Of a DNA stretch of 44,948 nt, positions 34,050-41,852 are shown piece by piece. The position numbers and the translations under genes were made by a program. Each line of letters begins with the position of its first letter. Position 1 is the stretch's first letter. The stretch comes from Planctomycetota bacterium (GTDB taxonomy: Bacteria; Planctomycetota; JAJSAM01). A model generated the notes under the pieces. It did no database searches, was not told where the DNA came from, and saw nothing but the letters and a program-made list of their open reading frames with translations. The DNA lies in NCBI GenBank assembly GCA_024274785.1, contig JAJSAM010000064.1:1-44948 (forward strand), read 5' to 3'.

Positions 34050-34490
34050 TTACCCGTATGCGCTGGTGATATAGCTCTGCAACTGACGGACCTCGTATTC
34101 CGTCGCCGACTTCAGCGCCTTCACGACGTCGCCGATGGAGACGAGGCCGACGACCTTGCCGTCCTCGACGACCGGCATACGGCGAAGCCGCTTCCCGGTC
34201 ATGACATTCATCACGTAGTCGAGGTCGTCCTCGGGTACGCCGCAGATGACCTCGCACGTCATGTGGTCGCCGACCCTCATCCGGTCCAGATCTGCGGGAC
34301 TGCCGTGGACGAGCCGGAGGATGTCCCGCTCGGTGATGATTCCGGCGACATCTCCCCCCTCGTCGGTCACGAGCAGAGAGCCGATCCTGCGATCGACGAG
34401 TTCGGAAATCGCGTCCTTTATGGTGTGGCCCGGGGAGATCGTGATCACCTCCGCGCCCTTCTCTTTCAAAACATCCGAGATGGTGGGCAT
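34050..34490 (-). CDS. CBS-pair domain protein
   Basis: 146 residues made almost entirely of two CBS domains. The first is near 15-65 (ISPGHTIKDAISELVDRRIG, then SLLVTDEGGDVAGIITERDI). The second is near 80-128 (VMNVMTGKRLRRMPVVEDGK, VVGLVSIGDVVKAL). This stand-alone IMPDH-type pair usually binds adenosine nucleotides and regulates partner proteins. ATG 34490 has GGGAGG 6 bases upstream. The longer open frame to 35288 is antisense to the protease gene and not coding. It is divergent from the PrsW-like gene. Confidence 0.92.
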   Translation of the reverse strand: MPTISDVLKEKGAEVITISPGHTIKDAISELVDRRIGSLLVTDEGGDVAGIITERDILRLVHGSPADLDRMRVGDHMTCEVICGVPEDDLDYVMNVMTGKRLRRMPVVEDGKVVGLVSIGDVVKALKSATEYEVRQLQSYITSAYG

Positions 34491-34550
34491 TGTTTGCCTC
34501 CCTGGTAATCGTACCTGACTCGCACTCTCAAGTATCGCCGGGAATGCGCC

Positions 34551-34566
34551 CTTTTCCATGGAAAAG
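34551..34566. promoter_or_regulatory. 16-bp perfect palindrome in a divergent promoter region
   Basis: CTTTTCCATGGAAAAG is a perfect palindrome between the divergent CBS and PrsW-like genes. Outside it, CTCGCACTCT and AGAGCGAGT are nearly complementary and extend the symmetry. It could be an operator shared by both genes. No promoter boxes are obvious. Confidence 0.4.
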
Positions 34567-34604
34567 AGCGAGTTGCGGCGCCGCCCTGCCGATGAGAGAG
34601 CGAG

Positions 34605-35363
34605 ATGATCTTCCTCGGCTACCTGCTCATGGGCTTCGCTCCGGGCCTCTTCTGGCTCTGGTTCTTCCGTCGCAAGGACGACCTCGAGCCGGAGCCCCGC
34701 GGGAGGCTGGTGAAGGTGTTTCTGCTGGGTTGCGCATCGGCCCTGCTCCTGCTGGTGCTCCTCCCCCGCCTGAACCCCCTCCTCCGCCCCGACCACCCCG
34801 GTCTGCTGCGCGACCTGGTGGAGATCTTCATCCTCGTCGCGCTCTTCGAGGAGGGAGTGAAACTGCTTGCTTTCTACCTCGGGGCGTGGCGAAGCAAGGA
34901 TCTCGATGAACCGCTCGACGGCATCATCTACGGCATTGCCGCGGCGCTCGGCTTCGCCTCGGTGGAGAACGTGATCTACCTCATCGCCACGGGGGACCCG
35001 GCGGTCGTCGTCTTCCGCAGTTGCACCGCAACGCTCGGCCACGTGGTGTTCACCGGCACCATGGGCTTCTTTTTCGGCCTGGCGAAGTTCCGCCGGCAGC
35101 CGCGGCGAATCCTGCTGATGGCCGTGGGCCTCCTCCTCGCGGTGGGACTGCACGGGCTCTACGACCTCCTGCTCATGCCCGGACACGGAAAGCTGGGCCT
35201 GGTGGCTATCCTCGGGCTGCTTCCGCTGCTCCTCCTCATTCTCAGCCTGAAGATCCGGTGGGCCCGCGCGAAGTCCGCCTCCTACCATCCCGAACTCGCG
35301 AGTTCTTCGGGAATTCAGCCTGGGCCTCAGAGCGGCTTCCCCCCGGGCGCTCGCGAGAAGTAA
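34605..35363 (+). CDS. PrsW-family intramembrane metalloprotease-like protein
   Basis: 252-residue polytopic membrane protein. The PrsW signature elements are present in order: FEEGVKLL (EE motif), DEPLDGIIYGIAAALGFASV followed by EN, GHVVFTGTMGFFFG (His), and a late HGLYDLLL. Family members such as Bacillus PrsW cleave anti-sigma factors at the membrane; the target here is unknown and no sigma/anti-sigma pair is near. There is a short basic tail. GAGAG lies just before the ATG. It is followed 150 bases later by a lipoprotein gene on the same strand. A 25-codon ORF (35372-35449) lies between them but has no support. Confidence 0.87.
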   Translation: MIFLGYLLMGFAPGLFWLWFFRRKDDLEPEPRGRLVKVFLLGCASALLLLVLLPRLNPLLRPDHPGLLRDLVEIFILVALFEEGVKLLAFYLGAWRSKDLDEPLDGIIYGIAAALGFASVENVIYLIATGDPAVVVFRSCTATLGHVVFTGTMGFFFGLAKFRRQPRRILLMAVGLLLAVGLHGLYDLLLMPGHGKLGLVAILGLLPLLLLILSLKIRWARAKSASYHPELASSSGIQPGPQSGFPPGAREK

Positions 35364-35515
35364 CCCGGATCATGGCCTGCGACGGCCCGAGCATCGAGGT
35401 GGAGCACCCGAGTGCGGTGTACTTCGGTCCGGGCGGGAATTCGTATTGAGAGTTGCGCGAACATCCTCCGGGGAGTTTCATGAAGGTGAGACTCGTTCCG
35501 AAAACGGAGGACGGC

Positions 35516-36325
35516 ATGGATCACGTACATCGCGCGCGGCGGTCGGGATGTATGGCAGCGCGGCAGCGGCTGCCGTGGGCGTTCGTGATCGCGTTGGCGG
35601 CGCTCGCCGGCGCCTGCGGGAACGAGGGGGACGGCAAGGACGGGGGCGGGCGGAGAGAGGCCCCGTGGCTGGTGGAGTTTCGGGTGGAGGCGACGGATGA
35701 CCTCGCGGGTCCGGTCTGGAACGCGGAGCCCTCGCCGAATGCCCTCGCGGACCCCGGCCCGCGGCCCGGCGCGGTGAGGCCGGCACTGCTCGGGACCAGT
35801 CTCTCGAGCATGGTCGAGACAAGCGCGGAGGATCCCGAGATTCACCTGGGTCCGGGAGTGACCGGTGTCGGGGACGTTTCCGCCGTACTGATCACCACGA
35901 TCAGATTCGCGGGGCGGGCCCGTACCGGACTGCACCGCCGCGTGGACCTGGTGGCGGAGCCGGGAGCCATGCCGCCGTTTCGCATGCCCCCCCGGCTCGC
36001 CATCGGCCTGTTTTCGCGACCCGCCGACCTGCTGGACTTCCTCCCCTGGCCGGACGACCTGAGCTGGACGATGGGGGAGAACGGACGGCTCGAGATCGCG
36101 GCGGGAGGGGAGACGGCGGTGCTCTCTCCGGGCGACAGTTCCGCGCCGTTCGAAGCCCTCGTGGAGGTGGCCTGCCGCCGGGAGCGTCTGGAGCCCGTAC
36201 CCATGGATGCCATGGGGGAGGCGGCGATGCCCGTTCGTTCATGGGAGGATCTCGGCACGGTCCGCTTTTCCTCCTCGGTGACGGTCGTCTTTCACGGGCG
36301 GCTCTTGCCGGAGGAGCAACGATGA
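35516..36325 (+). CDS. Lipoprotein of unknown function
   Basis: About 269 residues from ATG 35516, which has GGAGG 5 bases upstream; ATG 35480 with GGGGAG is an alternative. The N-terminus is basic, then hydrophobic (LPWAFVIALAALAGAC), with a convincing lipobox. The mature protein begins with a Gly/Lys/Asp-rich linker. The rest is beta-rich without Cys clusters (WLVEFRVEATDD, VSAVLITTIRFAGRA, SSVTVVFHGRLLP). No family recognised. Its stop overlaps the start of the large HExxH protein (ATGA), so the two are coupled and likely act together at the envelope. Confidence 0.68.
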   Translation: MDHVHRARRSGCMAARQRLPWAFVIALAALAGACGNEGDGKDGGGRREAPWLVEFRVEATDDLAGPVWNAEPSPNALADPGPRPGAVRPALLGTSLSSMVETSAEDPEIHLGPGVTGVGDVSAVLITTIRFAGRARTGLHRRVDLVAEPGAMPPFRMPPRLAIGLFSRPADLLDFLPWPDDLSWTMGENGRLEIAAGGETAVLSPGDSSAPFEALVEVACRRERLEPVPMDAMGEAAMPVRSWEDLGTVRFSSSVTVVFHGRLLPEEQR

Positions 36326-38928
36326 CCGGCCGCCGCGCGCTCCCGTCGCCCCGTGCCGCCGGGCTGGCCCTTCTCCTGGTTTTCGGAATCCTCACCCCGT
36401 CCGCTGTCGCTCAGGCCCGGTTCGTCACTGAGCGCACGAAGCACTTCGCCTTCCTCGGCGAGAACCCGGTGACCGGGCAGACGGTTCGCGAAACGGGGGT
36501 GGCGATGGAAGCTGCCTGGAGCAAGCTGCCCGGCGGAGAGAAGTCCGCGCTCGCCCTCTCCCTCGGCAGATTCCGGGTCCAGGTCTCGATCCGCCGTTAC
36601 GACGGGGGGACGACGGATCCGGACTGGGTCTACTTTTCTCGGGACGGATACTCCGACAAGCAGCGTGTGCAGGCGAAGGGAAAGACCCTGGTCGCCCTCA
36701 CGGGGCGCCACTTCCGCGTGGTGTTTCTGAAGGAGCAAGGCGACTCCAGGTACGCGGTCCGGGTCCTGGACGACCTCGAAACCGCGTGGCAGGGAGTCGT
36801 GAAGGAGCTGAAGTACCGGAAGCCGAAAACCCCGTTCAAGATCGACTGCTACATCACACCAGTCGTCGAACTCAGTCCGGCCGCCGCCGGGAGGCTCACC
36901 TGGCGTGAGCAGGGCCGTTATGCGGCGGTGATCTACACCGACGTGCCGCAGGGCTACGCACGCTACGTGCCCGCGAGCTTCGTGCGGCAACAGGTCCGGT
37001 CCACGCTGCTGCACGAGTTCTTCCACGTGGAGCAATTCGAGTACATGCCGAAGGGGAAGCGTATCCCGAGATGGCTGCGCGAGGGTTCGGCGCGCTGGAT
37101 CGAGACCGAACTCCAGCCCGGCACAAAGTACGAGTGGATCCCGGCCCGCATCGGCTCGAAGCGCTCGTCCCAAAACCTCGTGCCCTGGTGGTGGTACGGC
37201 CGCGGCGGACTCATGGAGTTGGGCCGCTGGTACGAGCAGACGGGAGGCCCTCGCGGAACCCACGGTCTCGAGTGGGTCTCCTATCAGAGCGCGACCTTTC
37301 TGCAGTTCGCCGTTCAGCACAAGGGCTCCACCGTGGTGCGCAAGATGTGGGAGGCCATCGCGGCGGGAAAGACGAGCGGGTTCGACGCGGCGTACGAGGC
37401 GCTGGGTGGCCGTCCGGAGATGCGCCGGCTCTACGGGGAGTTCGCAGCCGGTCTCGTGGTGCGTACCCGTGATCGCTCACCCTACGGTTTCCTCCCACTC
37501 ACCGACGTTATGACGGAACCGGTTCAGGCGATCCTGGACGGGAAGGGCGCGGCACGCCCCCGGTATCCCCGGAGGCAAACCTGGGGAGTCGGTCCGGAAA
37601 CCTTTCCTCTCACCGCGGACCGGCGACACCTCTCCCCCGTGTGGCGCGAGGGCAACAAGCTCGGCATCCAACTCATCGAGTTCCGCCCGAAGAAGCCGCT
37701 CTCGCTCGACGGAGACGGCAAGCCCGAGCAGATGGACGAGGAGTTCGCACCCGACCTCATTGTCGCGGTGCGCGGAGCAAGCGCGAAGGAGAACGACTTC
37801 GCCTTTTCGCTGGTGGAAATCCCGACGGTGTTCGGGAGCCCCTGGGCGGTCCGCCCCTTCGACACCGGTGGGAAGGATGTCTATCGCATCGGCCGTGCGA
37901 AGGCCTTCGGCGATCAGAGCGCCGCCGTCGTGCTGGCCGCGGCCCACGTCCCTCCGCCTCCCCTGCAGAACGGGACGGAAACGGGTTCCGACGGAATGCT
38001 GAGTTTCGCGGCGCTGCTGACGCCCCCGGTCGTGACCGACGTGAAGCTTTTCCTTCCGCGAGCGGGGCAGAACCACCCGGTCTGGCACTTCCGGCGAGGC
38101 AGGGTGAAGCGGCTCTGGAAACCCGGACGCGCCTCTCCCGACGGCATCGCCGCCGAGCCTGGAGAGCTGACCGGAACCGTGCTCTCGGCTACCGTCATCA
38201 TGTCCCGCTCCATGGAGTCCGTGCAGATCGGCCTCGCCCGGCCGGGTGCGAAGGATCTCGCACGGGTTCTGGAACTGACCCCGGACCCGGCTCGCACGAC
38301 CTGGACCGTCTCGAAGATGAAGCTCGCCGATCTGCTCGGAGGACCGAAGGGGGAACGTTTCACCCTCGGCATCCGGGGCATCGACCTGAACGGCGTGCGG
38401 TCCGACCCGGTCCCCGCGACCGCGGTGGACCTGAAGCCGGACCTGAGCATCACCGGTTGGGAGGAATTGACCGAAGCGCAGCCCGGCTACGAACGCTTCG
38501 ACCTCCACCTGGTGGGCCGGCCTCGGCAGTCCACATGGAACGTCAGGTGTCTGAACCACCAGGCCCGCTGGAAGGTCTTCCTGGAAGAGTTTCCCGACGG
38601 GACGCTGCTCCTTCACGACAACGGGCTGACCCTGCGTGGAAAGTCGAACGGCGTCCTGGTGATGGTCTCCTGCCTCCTCGACAGCCGGGAGCGGTTCTTC
38701 AATCAGCGCTGGGATCGCAACTCCGGGAAGGGGGATCCGAGTGAGGTCGTCCTCGCGGAGGCCGGCATCAAGGCGGAGTACCGGCTGTCGAAGAAGAACG
38801 GAACCGAGGATGTGCTCGAAGGCCTGTGGATCCACCACTGGTACTGGAAGTCGGACGGAAAGTTCGTCATGGACGCCTGCTCGGTGGTCATGAAGCGAGG
38901 TTCGGAGACAGAGCAGTTCCCTCGCTGA
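36322..38928 (+). CDS. Large secreted HExxH (gluzincin-like) protein
   Basis: 868 residues with a Sec signal (GLALLLVFGILTPSAVAQA). The N-terminal domain has the zinc signature HEFFH at about 231-235, and a Glu-containing RWLREGSARWIETE follows, as in DUF1570/peptidase-MA-like proteins. It is preceded by strands such as KHFAFLGENP. About 500 residues follow without a recognised family; they are beta-rich with several Trp, suggesting two or more sandwich domains. ATG 36322 has GAGGAG 6 bases upstream and overlaps the previous stop. It is probably a periplasmic or outer-membrane-associated protease or a catalytically silent relative. Confidence 0.78.
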   Translation: MTGRRALPSPRAAGLALLLVFGILTPSAVAQARFVTERTKHFAFLGENPVTGQTVRETGVAMEAAWSKLPGGEKSALALSLGRFRVQVSIRRYDGGTTDPDWVYFSRDGYSDKQRVQAKGKTLVALTGRHFRVVFLKEQGDSRYAVRVLDDLETAWQGVVKELKYRKPKTPFKIDCYITPVVELSPAAAGRLTWREQGRYAAVIYTDVPQGYARYVPASFVRQQVRSTLLHEFFHVEQFEYMPKGKRIPRWLREGSARWIETELQPGTKYEWIPARIGSKRSSQNLVPWWWYGRGGLMELGRWYEQTGGPRGTHGLEWVSYQSATFLQFAVQHKGSTVVRKMWEAIAAGKTSGFDAAYEALGGRPEMRRLYGEFAAGLVVRTRDRSPYGFLPLTDVMTEPVQAILDGKGAARPRYPRRQTWGVGPETFPLTADRRHLSPVWREGNKLGIQLIEFRPKKPLSLDGDGKPEQMDEEFAPDLIVAVRGASAKENDFAFSLVEIPTVFGSPWAVRPFDTGGKDVYRIGRAKAFGDQSAAVVLAAAHVPPPPLQNGTETGSDGMLSFAALLTPPVVTDVKLFLPRAGQNHPVWHFRRGRVKRLWKPGRASPDGIAAEPGELTGTVLSATVIMSRSMESVQIGLARPGAKDLARVLELTPDPARTTWTVSKMKLADLLGGPKGERFTLGIRGIDLNGVRSDPVPATAVDLKPDLSITGWEELTEAQPGYERFDLHLVGRPRQSTWNVRCLNHQARWKVFLEEFPDGTLLLHDNGLTLRGKSNGVLVMVSCLLDSRERFFNQRWDRNSGKGDPSEVVLAEAGIKAEYRLSKKNGTEDVLEGLWIHHWYWKSDGKFVMDACSVVMKRGSETEQFPR

Positions 38929-38969
38929 TCCCCGCCCGGCCAGAGAGACGCCGTGGGAGGACCGGCAGA

Positions 38970-38990
38970 CTTTTCTCATGAGGGTGCGCG
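38970..38990 (+). repeat. CTCATGAG motif repeat (family 2), copy next to family 1
   Basis: CTTTTCTCATGAGGGTGCGC is related to the arms at 25581 and 25809 and to 144-172 in reverse. It lies 10 bases before the complete family 1 element, the same order as at the left edge of the window (in reverse complement). 38929-38969 shows nothing else. Confidence 0.6.
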
Positions 38991-38999
38991 CCGCCTCTT

Positions 39000-39158
39000 G
39001 GGGCCCGCGCAAGAATAACTTCGGGATTCGAGGGCTGCTGCATCCCCTTAAGCTGCGTTGCTCGTCGGTTGAAACCAGTAAGGTTGCGCGCTCCTCGCGC
39101 CTTGCCGGGCGGGCGCATCAGCGCTCTCGGTCCTGCGAACTTATTCTTGCGCGAGCCC
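39000..39158 (+). repeat. Dispersed repeat family 1, complete copy with terminal inverted repeats
   Basis: The only copy with both ends visible. The left end GGGCCCGCGCAAGAATAACT is the inverse of the right end (reverse complement GGGCTCGCGCAAGAATAAGT): 18 of 20 match. The core includes GGGCTGCTGCATCC, TTGCTCGTCGGTTGAAACC and CTCCTCGCGCCTTGC, with a GCGCG/CGCGC mini-hairpin. At about 159 bp without an ORF, it has the form of a non-autonomous miniature element. No clear target-site duplication. Confidence 0.85.
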
Positions 39159-39160
39159 TT

Positions 39161-39367
39161 ACCTGTACTACTGACGTTCAGAATCTTCGCGGCGCACGCA
39201 GATTCTGCGTGACGCTCCCGGACCGCCAGCACGGTCGCCCGGAGGTCGGCCCTCCATTGCGGCTGGGCCACGCTGTGGAGACCATGGAAGGGCCGGGCAC
39301 CTGCGCGGCCGCGGATCACCCGTGGCGACCGCCTCCCGGACCAGCGCAGCGGCGGCCGGGCACTGTC
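39161..39367. other. Non-coding gap with short inverted repeat
   Basis: CAGAATC and GATTCTG form a 7-bp inverted repeat around 39179-39207, followed by ACGCA/TGCGT symmetry. Nothing else is recognised before the stop codon of the next gene. Short open frames here look like chance frames in GC-rich DNA. Confidence 0.3.
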
Positions 39368-40681
39368 TCACATCCCGAGGAACGCCCCGGACTCCCGGAG
39401 GAACAGGTAGAGATGCTTGAGCGATCCGCGCGGCAGGAGGTTGTCGATGGTGACGCAATCGTCCTCGGGCACGCGCCAGTGCATCAGATCCTGACCGGCT
39501 ACGGAGAGCTGGGACGTGAACTGCTCCCGGGCCATGGGGAACACCGCGATCCGAACGTTATCGGCGATCATCCTCCCCATCGCCTCCACGAGCCCGCCCG
39601 GCAGCTCGTCGTAGAACCCGGCATCGAGGGTCCGGACCAGGCTCGTGATCCCCAGCGCGAAGAAGAGCGGTTCAGTGCTGTAACGCCGGAAGAATCTGGT
39701 CAGCCGATAGTTCTCCGGGAAGGTCGAGATCATCGCCATGTGTCCCGGGCCGAGCAGCGCATCGAGCCGGGACAGCACCACTTCGTCCGGAGTATCCTCC
39801 TCGGAGACGAGACTGTTCACGGTCATCTCGAAGATCCCGACCGGCTCTCGCCTGCTCTTCACGGAGGCTTCCTGACAGACCGCGAGCGTCTGGTGCATCA
39901 TCTCCGTGTAGATCGTCTCCCCGGAGCGCGCGAAGGCCCCGCGTTCGATGGCGAGCGGACGCTTGTAGAGGATGTCGATCGGCGCCACCGGCGTACCGTC
40001 GGGGAGCAGCAGGACGGAGTGGGAAACCCCGGCGCGCAGTAACCCCAGGTTCAGAAGGCGCGGGTCGGCGCCCTCGAACTCGGGCCCATCCACCTCGATG
40101 TAGTCGATATCAACCCGGTCGAGGGAAAGGTCATCCAGCAGGGTGGCCGGCAATCCGGCGAGATCGTCTCTCGCATGGAACGCGCCATAGACCAGGTTCA
40201 CACCCAGGCGCCCCACGGCAAGCTGCTGCTGCAGGTTCGTCCCGTCATGCAGGTTGACGTGGAGGACGATCTGGTTCGGCTCGGCCTCCGGCTCGGCCTG
40301 AAAACGGATACCGAGCCATCCATGGCAGATGTTGGTTCCCGCGAAGTTCCGGGCGGAAACGGTATCGGCCACCGCAACGAAGCGGGTGTCGGCGCCGCGG
40401 GCCGCGGAGAGGCTCTTCATGACGAGGTCGTACTCATGCTCGAGCATCGACTTCAGCCGCGACTCGGACACGTAGCGGCTGGTCCGGCCGTACATGTCGT
40501 CGCTGACCTTCATGTCGTAGGCCGATACGATCTTCGCCACCGTCCCCGAGGCCGCGCCGACCTCGAAGAACCAGCGCGCCACCTCCTGACCGGCCCCGAT
40601 CTCGGCGATCGTTCCGTAGAGGCTCGTGTCGAGGTTCAGCGTGAGCGCCTTGTGATGCGTGTCGGGCTTCTGGTCGTTCAT
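39368..40681 (-). CDS. Conserved protein of unknown function (TonB-receptor/NaMN-adenylyltransferase mislabelled type)
   Basis: 437 residues, cytosolic, with no signal peptide or membrane segment. The N-terminal pattern LNLDTSLYGTIAEIGAGQEV followed by ARWFFEVGAASGTVAK and SAYDM is one I recognise from a conserved family that databases label inconsistently. Later conserved-looking blocks are ADTVSARNFAGTNICHGWLG, GVNLVYGAFHARDDL and DIDYIEVDGPEF. I do not know its activity. ATG 40681 has GGAGA 6 bases upstream; the upstream frame is not coding. It is divergent from the deacetylase/ATP-grasp operon across an 86-base gap. Confidence 0.72.
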   Translation of the reverse strand: MNDQKPDTHHKALTLNLDTSLYGTIAEIGAGQEVARWFFEVGAASGTVAKIVSAYDMKVSDDMYGRTSRYVSESRLKSMLEHEYDLVMKSLSAARGADTRFVAVADTVSARNFAGTNICHGWLGIRFQAEPEAEPNQIVLHVNLHDGTNLQQQLAVGRLGVNLVYGAFHARDDLAGLPATLLDDLSLDRVDIDYIEVDGPEFEGADPRLLNLGLLRAGVSHSVLLLPDGTPVAPIDILYKRPLAIERGAFARSGETIYTEMMHQTLAVCQEASVKSRREPVGIFEMTVNSLVSEEDTPDEVVLSRLDALLGPGHMAMISTFPENYRLTRFFRRYSTEPLFFALGITSLVRTLDAGFYDELPGGLVEAMGRMIADNVRIAVFPMAREQFTSQLSVAGQDLMHWRVPEDDCVTIDNLLPRGSLKHLYLFLRESGAFLGM

Positions 40682-40767
40682 ATGGATCTCCGGAAGGTCA
40701 TCCTTGCCAACCCCCCGGGAGGCGTCAAGGTTCACCCTTTCCGTTCGCGTTTGAGTGTCCACCGTGG

Positions 40768-40944
40768 ATGATCGAATACATGTCCGCACCGGAAACCCGC
40801 AGAGAGACCAGGCGAAGTCCGTCGCTCCCCGATGGCCTGGGGTTTCGCCGCGAAGACCAGGAGCGCACCGCCCGCTTCGATGGTGGGAGCGACACCGACG
40901 TCATCACCTCCGGCCTCCTGGAAAAGGACTTCACGGTCTCTTGA
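40768..40944 (+). CDS. 58-residue small protein, first gene of the deacetylase/ATP-grasp operon
   Basis: Starts MIEYMSAPETRRETRRS and ends ITSGLLEKDFTVS before TGA 40942-40944. It is charged and hydrophilic, without signal peptide, membrane helix or Cys. A second Met at 40780 is possible. The TGA overlaps the TTG start of the next gene (TTGA), the same coupling used elsewhere in this operon. The deacetylase frame over this stretch reads as nonsense (RWWERHRRHH), which supports this frame as the coding one. Function unknown: an operon leader peptide, small partner protein or peptide substrate are all possible. Confidence 0.55.
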   Translation: MIEYMSAPETRRETRRSPSLPDGLGFRREDQERTARFDGGSDTDVITSGLLEKDFTVS

Positions 40945-41852
40945 GTCCGGCAACGCGGCAGTGGCCGGGGGAGGCGCGCTTCGCCTTCACCATCTGCGAC
41001 GACACCGACAACGCCACGGTCGAGAATGTGCGACCGGTCTATGACCTGCTCGCCGAGTTGGGGCTCCTGACCACCAAGACGGTCTGGGTGTATCCGCCCG
41101 ACCCGGCGCACGGGTTCACCGGCGAGTGCCTCGATGACGACCGCTACCGGGAGTTCGTGCTCACCCTCCGCGACCGGGGCTTCGAGATCGCCCTGCACGG
41201 GGTTCGCTCCGGCGATTCCCACCGGGAGATGATCGTGGCTGGCCTCCGCCGGTTCCTGGAGATCGTCGGAACTCCTCCGACCGTCCATGTGAATCACGCT
41301 CGAAACCGCGATAACGTGCACTGGGGGAATGCCTGGCTGCCCCCCTGGCGACGACTGCTCGACCGGCAGGATCCGGCTCAGGATTTCGAGGGCGATCAGT
41401 TGGACTCACCCCACTTCTGGGGAGACCTGCTCCGAAAGCACGTCCGCTACGTCCGCGGGCGGACCTTCTCCGCCATCGACACACTCGAGATGGATCCGTA
41501 CATGCCCTGCCACCTCCCCCGCTTTCCCTTCGTCAACCGCTGGTTCTCATCGAGCGACGGGGCGGATGCGGATCGGTTCGTCGCGCTGTTGAGGGAGGAG
41601 AACCTCGAGCTGCTGGAGCGAAACCGCGGCGCCTGCATCGTCTACACGCACTTCGCTTCGGGTTTTGTCGATACCGCGGGTCGGGTGCGGGAGGACGTTC
41701 GCGAGGCGCTTTCCCGGGTGGCCTCCCGGCCGGGGTGGTTCGTGCCGGTCACGCCGCTGCTCGATCACCTGGCGAAGAGCGTCCCCCGCGTCCTGAGTAC
41801 CTGGCACGAGATGCGACTTCGCATGAGGGCGCGCGCGGAGCGGCGAGGGTGA
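40941..41852 (+). CDS. Polysaccharide deacetylase-like (NodB-homology) protein
   Basis: About 303 residues from TTG 40941, overlapping the small gene by four bases. The first motif, FAFTICDDTDNATVENVRPV, has the paired Asp of carbohydrate-esterase-4-like barrels. Then come TTKTVWVYPP, GFEIALHGVRSGDSHREM (His), and VHVNHARNRDN with the second His. A C-terminal CIVYTHFASGF and WFVPVTPLLDHL fit the last strands and helix. It has no signal peptide, so a cytosolic role on a sugar or nucleotide-linked substrate is likely. Its stop overlaps the GTG of the ATP-grasp gene, which suggests joint action on one compound. Confidence 0.75.
   Translation: MSPATRQWPGEARFAFTICDDTDNATVENVRPVYDLLAELGLLTTKTVWVYPPDPAHGFTGECLDDDRYREFVLTLRDRGFEIALHGVRSGDSHREMIVAGLRRFLEIVGTPPTVHVNHARNRDNVHWGNAWLPPWRRLLDRQDPAQDFEGDQLDSPHFWGDLLRKHVRYVRGRTFSAIDTLEMDPYMPCHLPRFPFVNRWFSSSDGADADRFVALLREENLELLERNRGACIVYTHFASGFVDTAGRVREDVREALSRVASRPGWFVPVTPLLDHLAKSVPRVLSTWHEMRLRMRARAERRG

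Noticed and set aside
35372..35449. 25-codon ORF after the PrsW-like gene
   Set aside because: Too short, no ribosome-binding site and no recognisable relation to neighbours.
38888..39319. Minus-strand ORF across the family 1 repeat (143 codons)
   Set aside because: Most of it is the repeat itself and the end of the neighbouring gene in antisense; no protein features.
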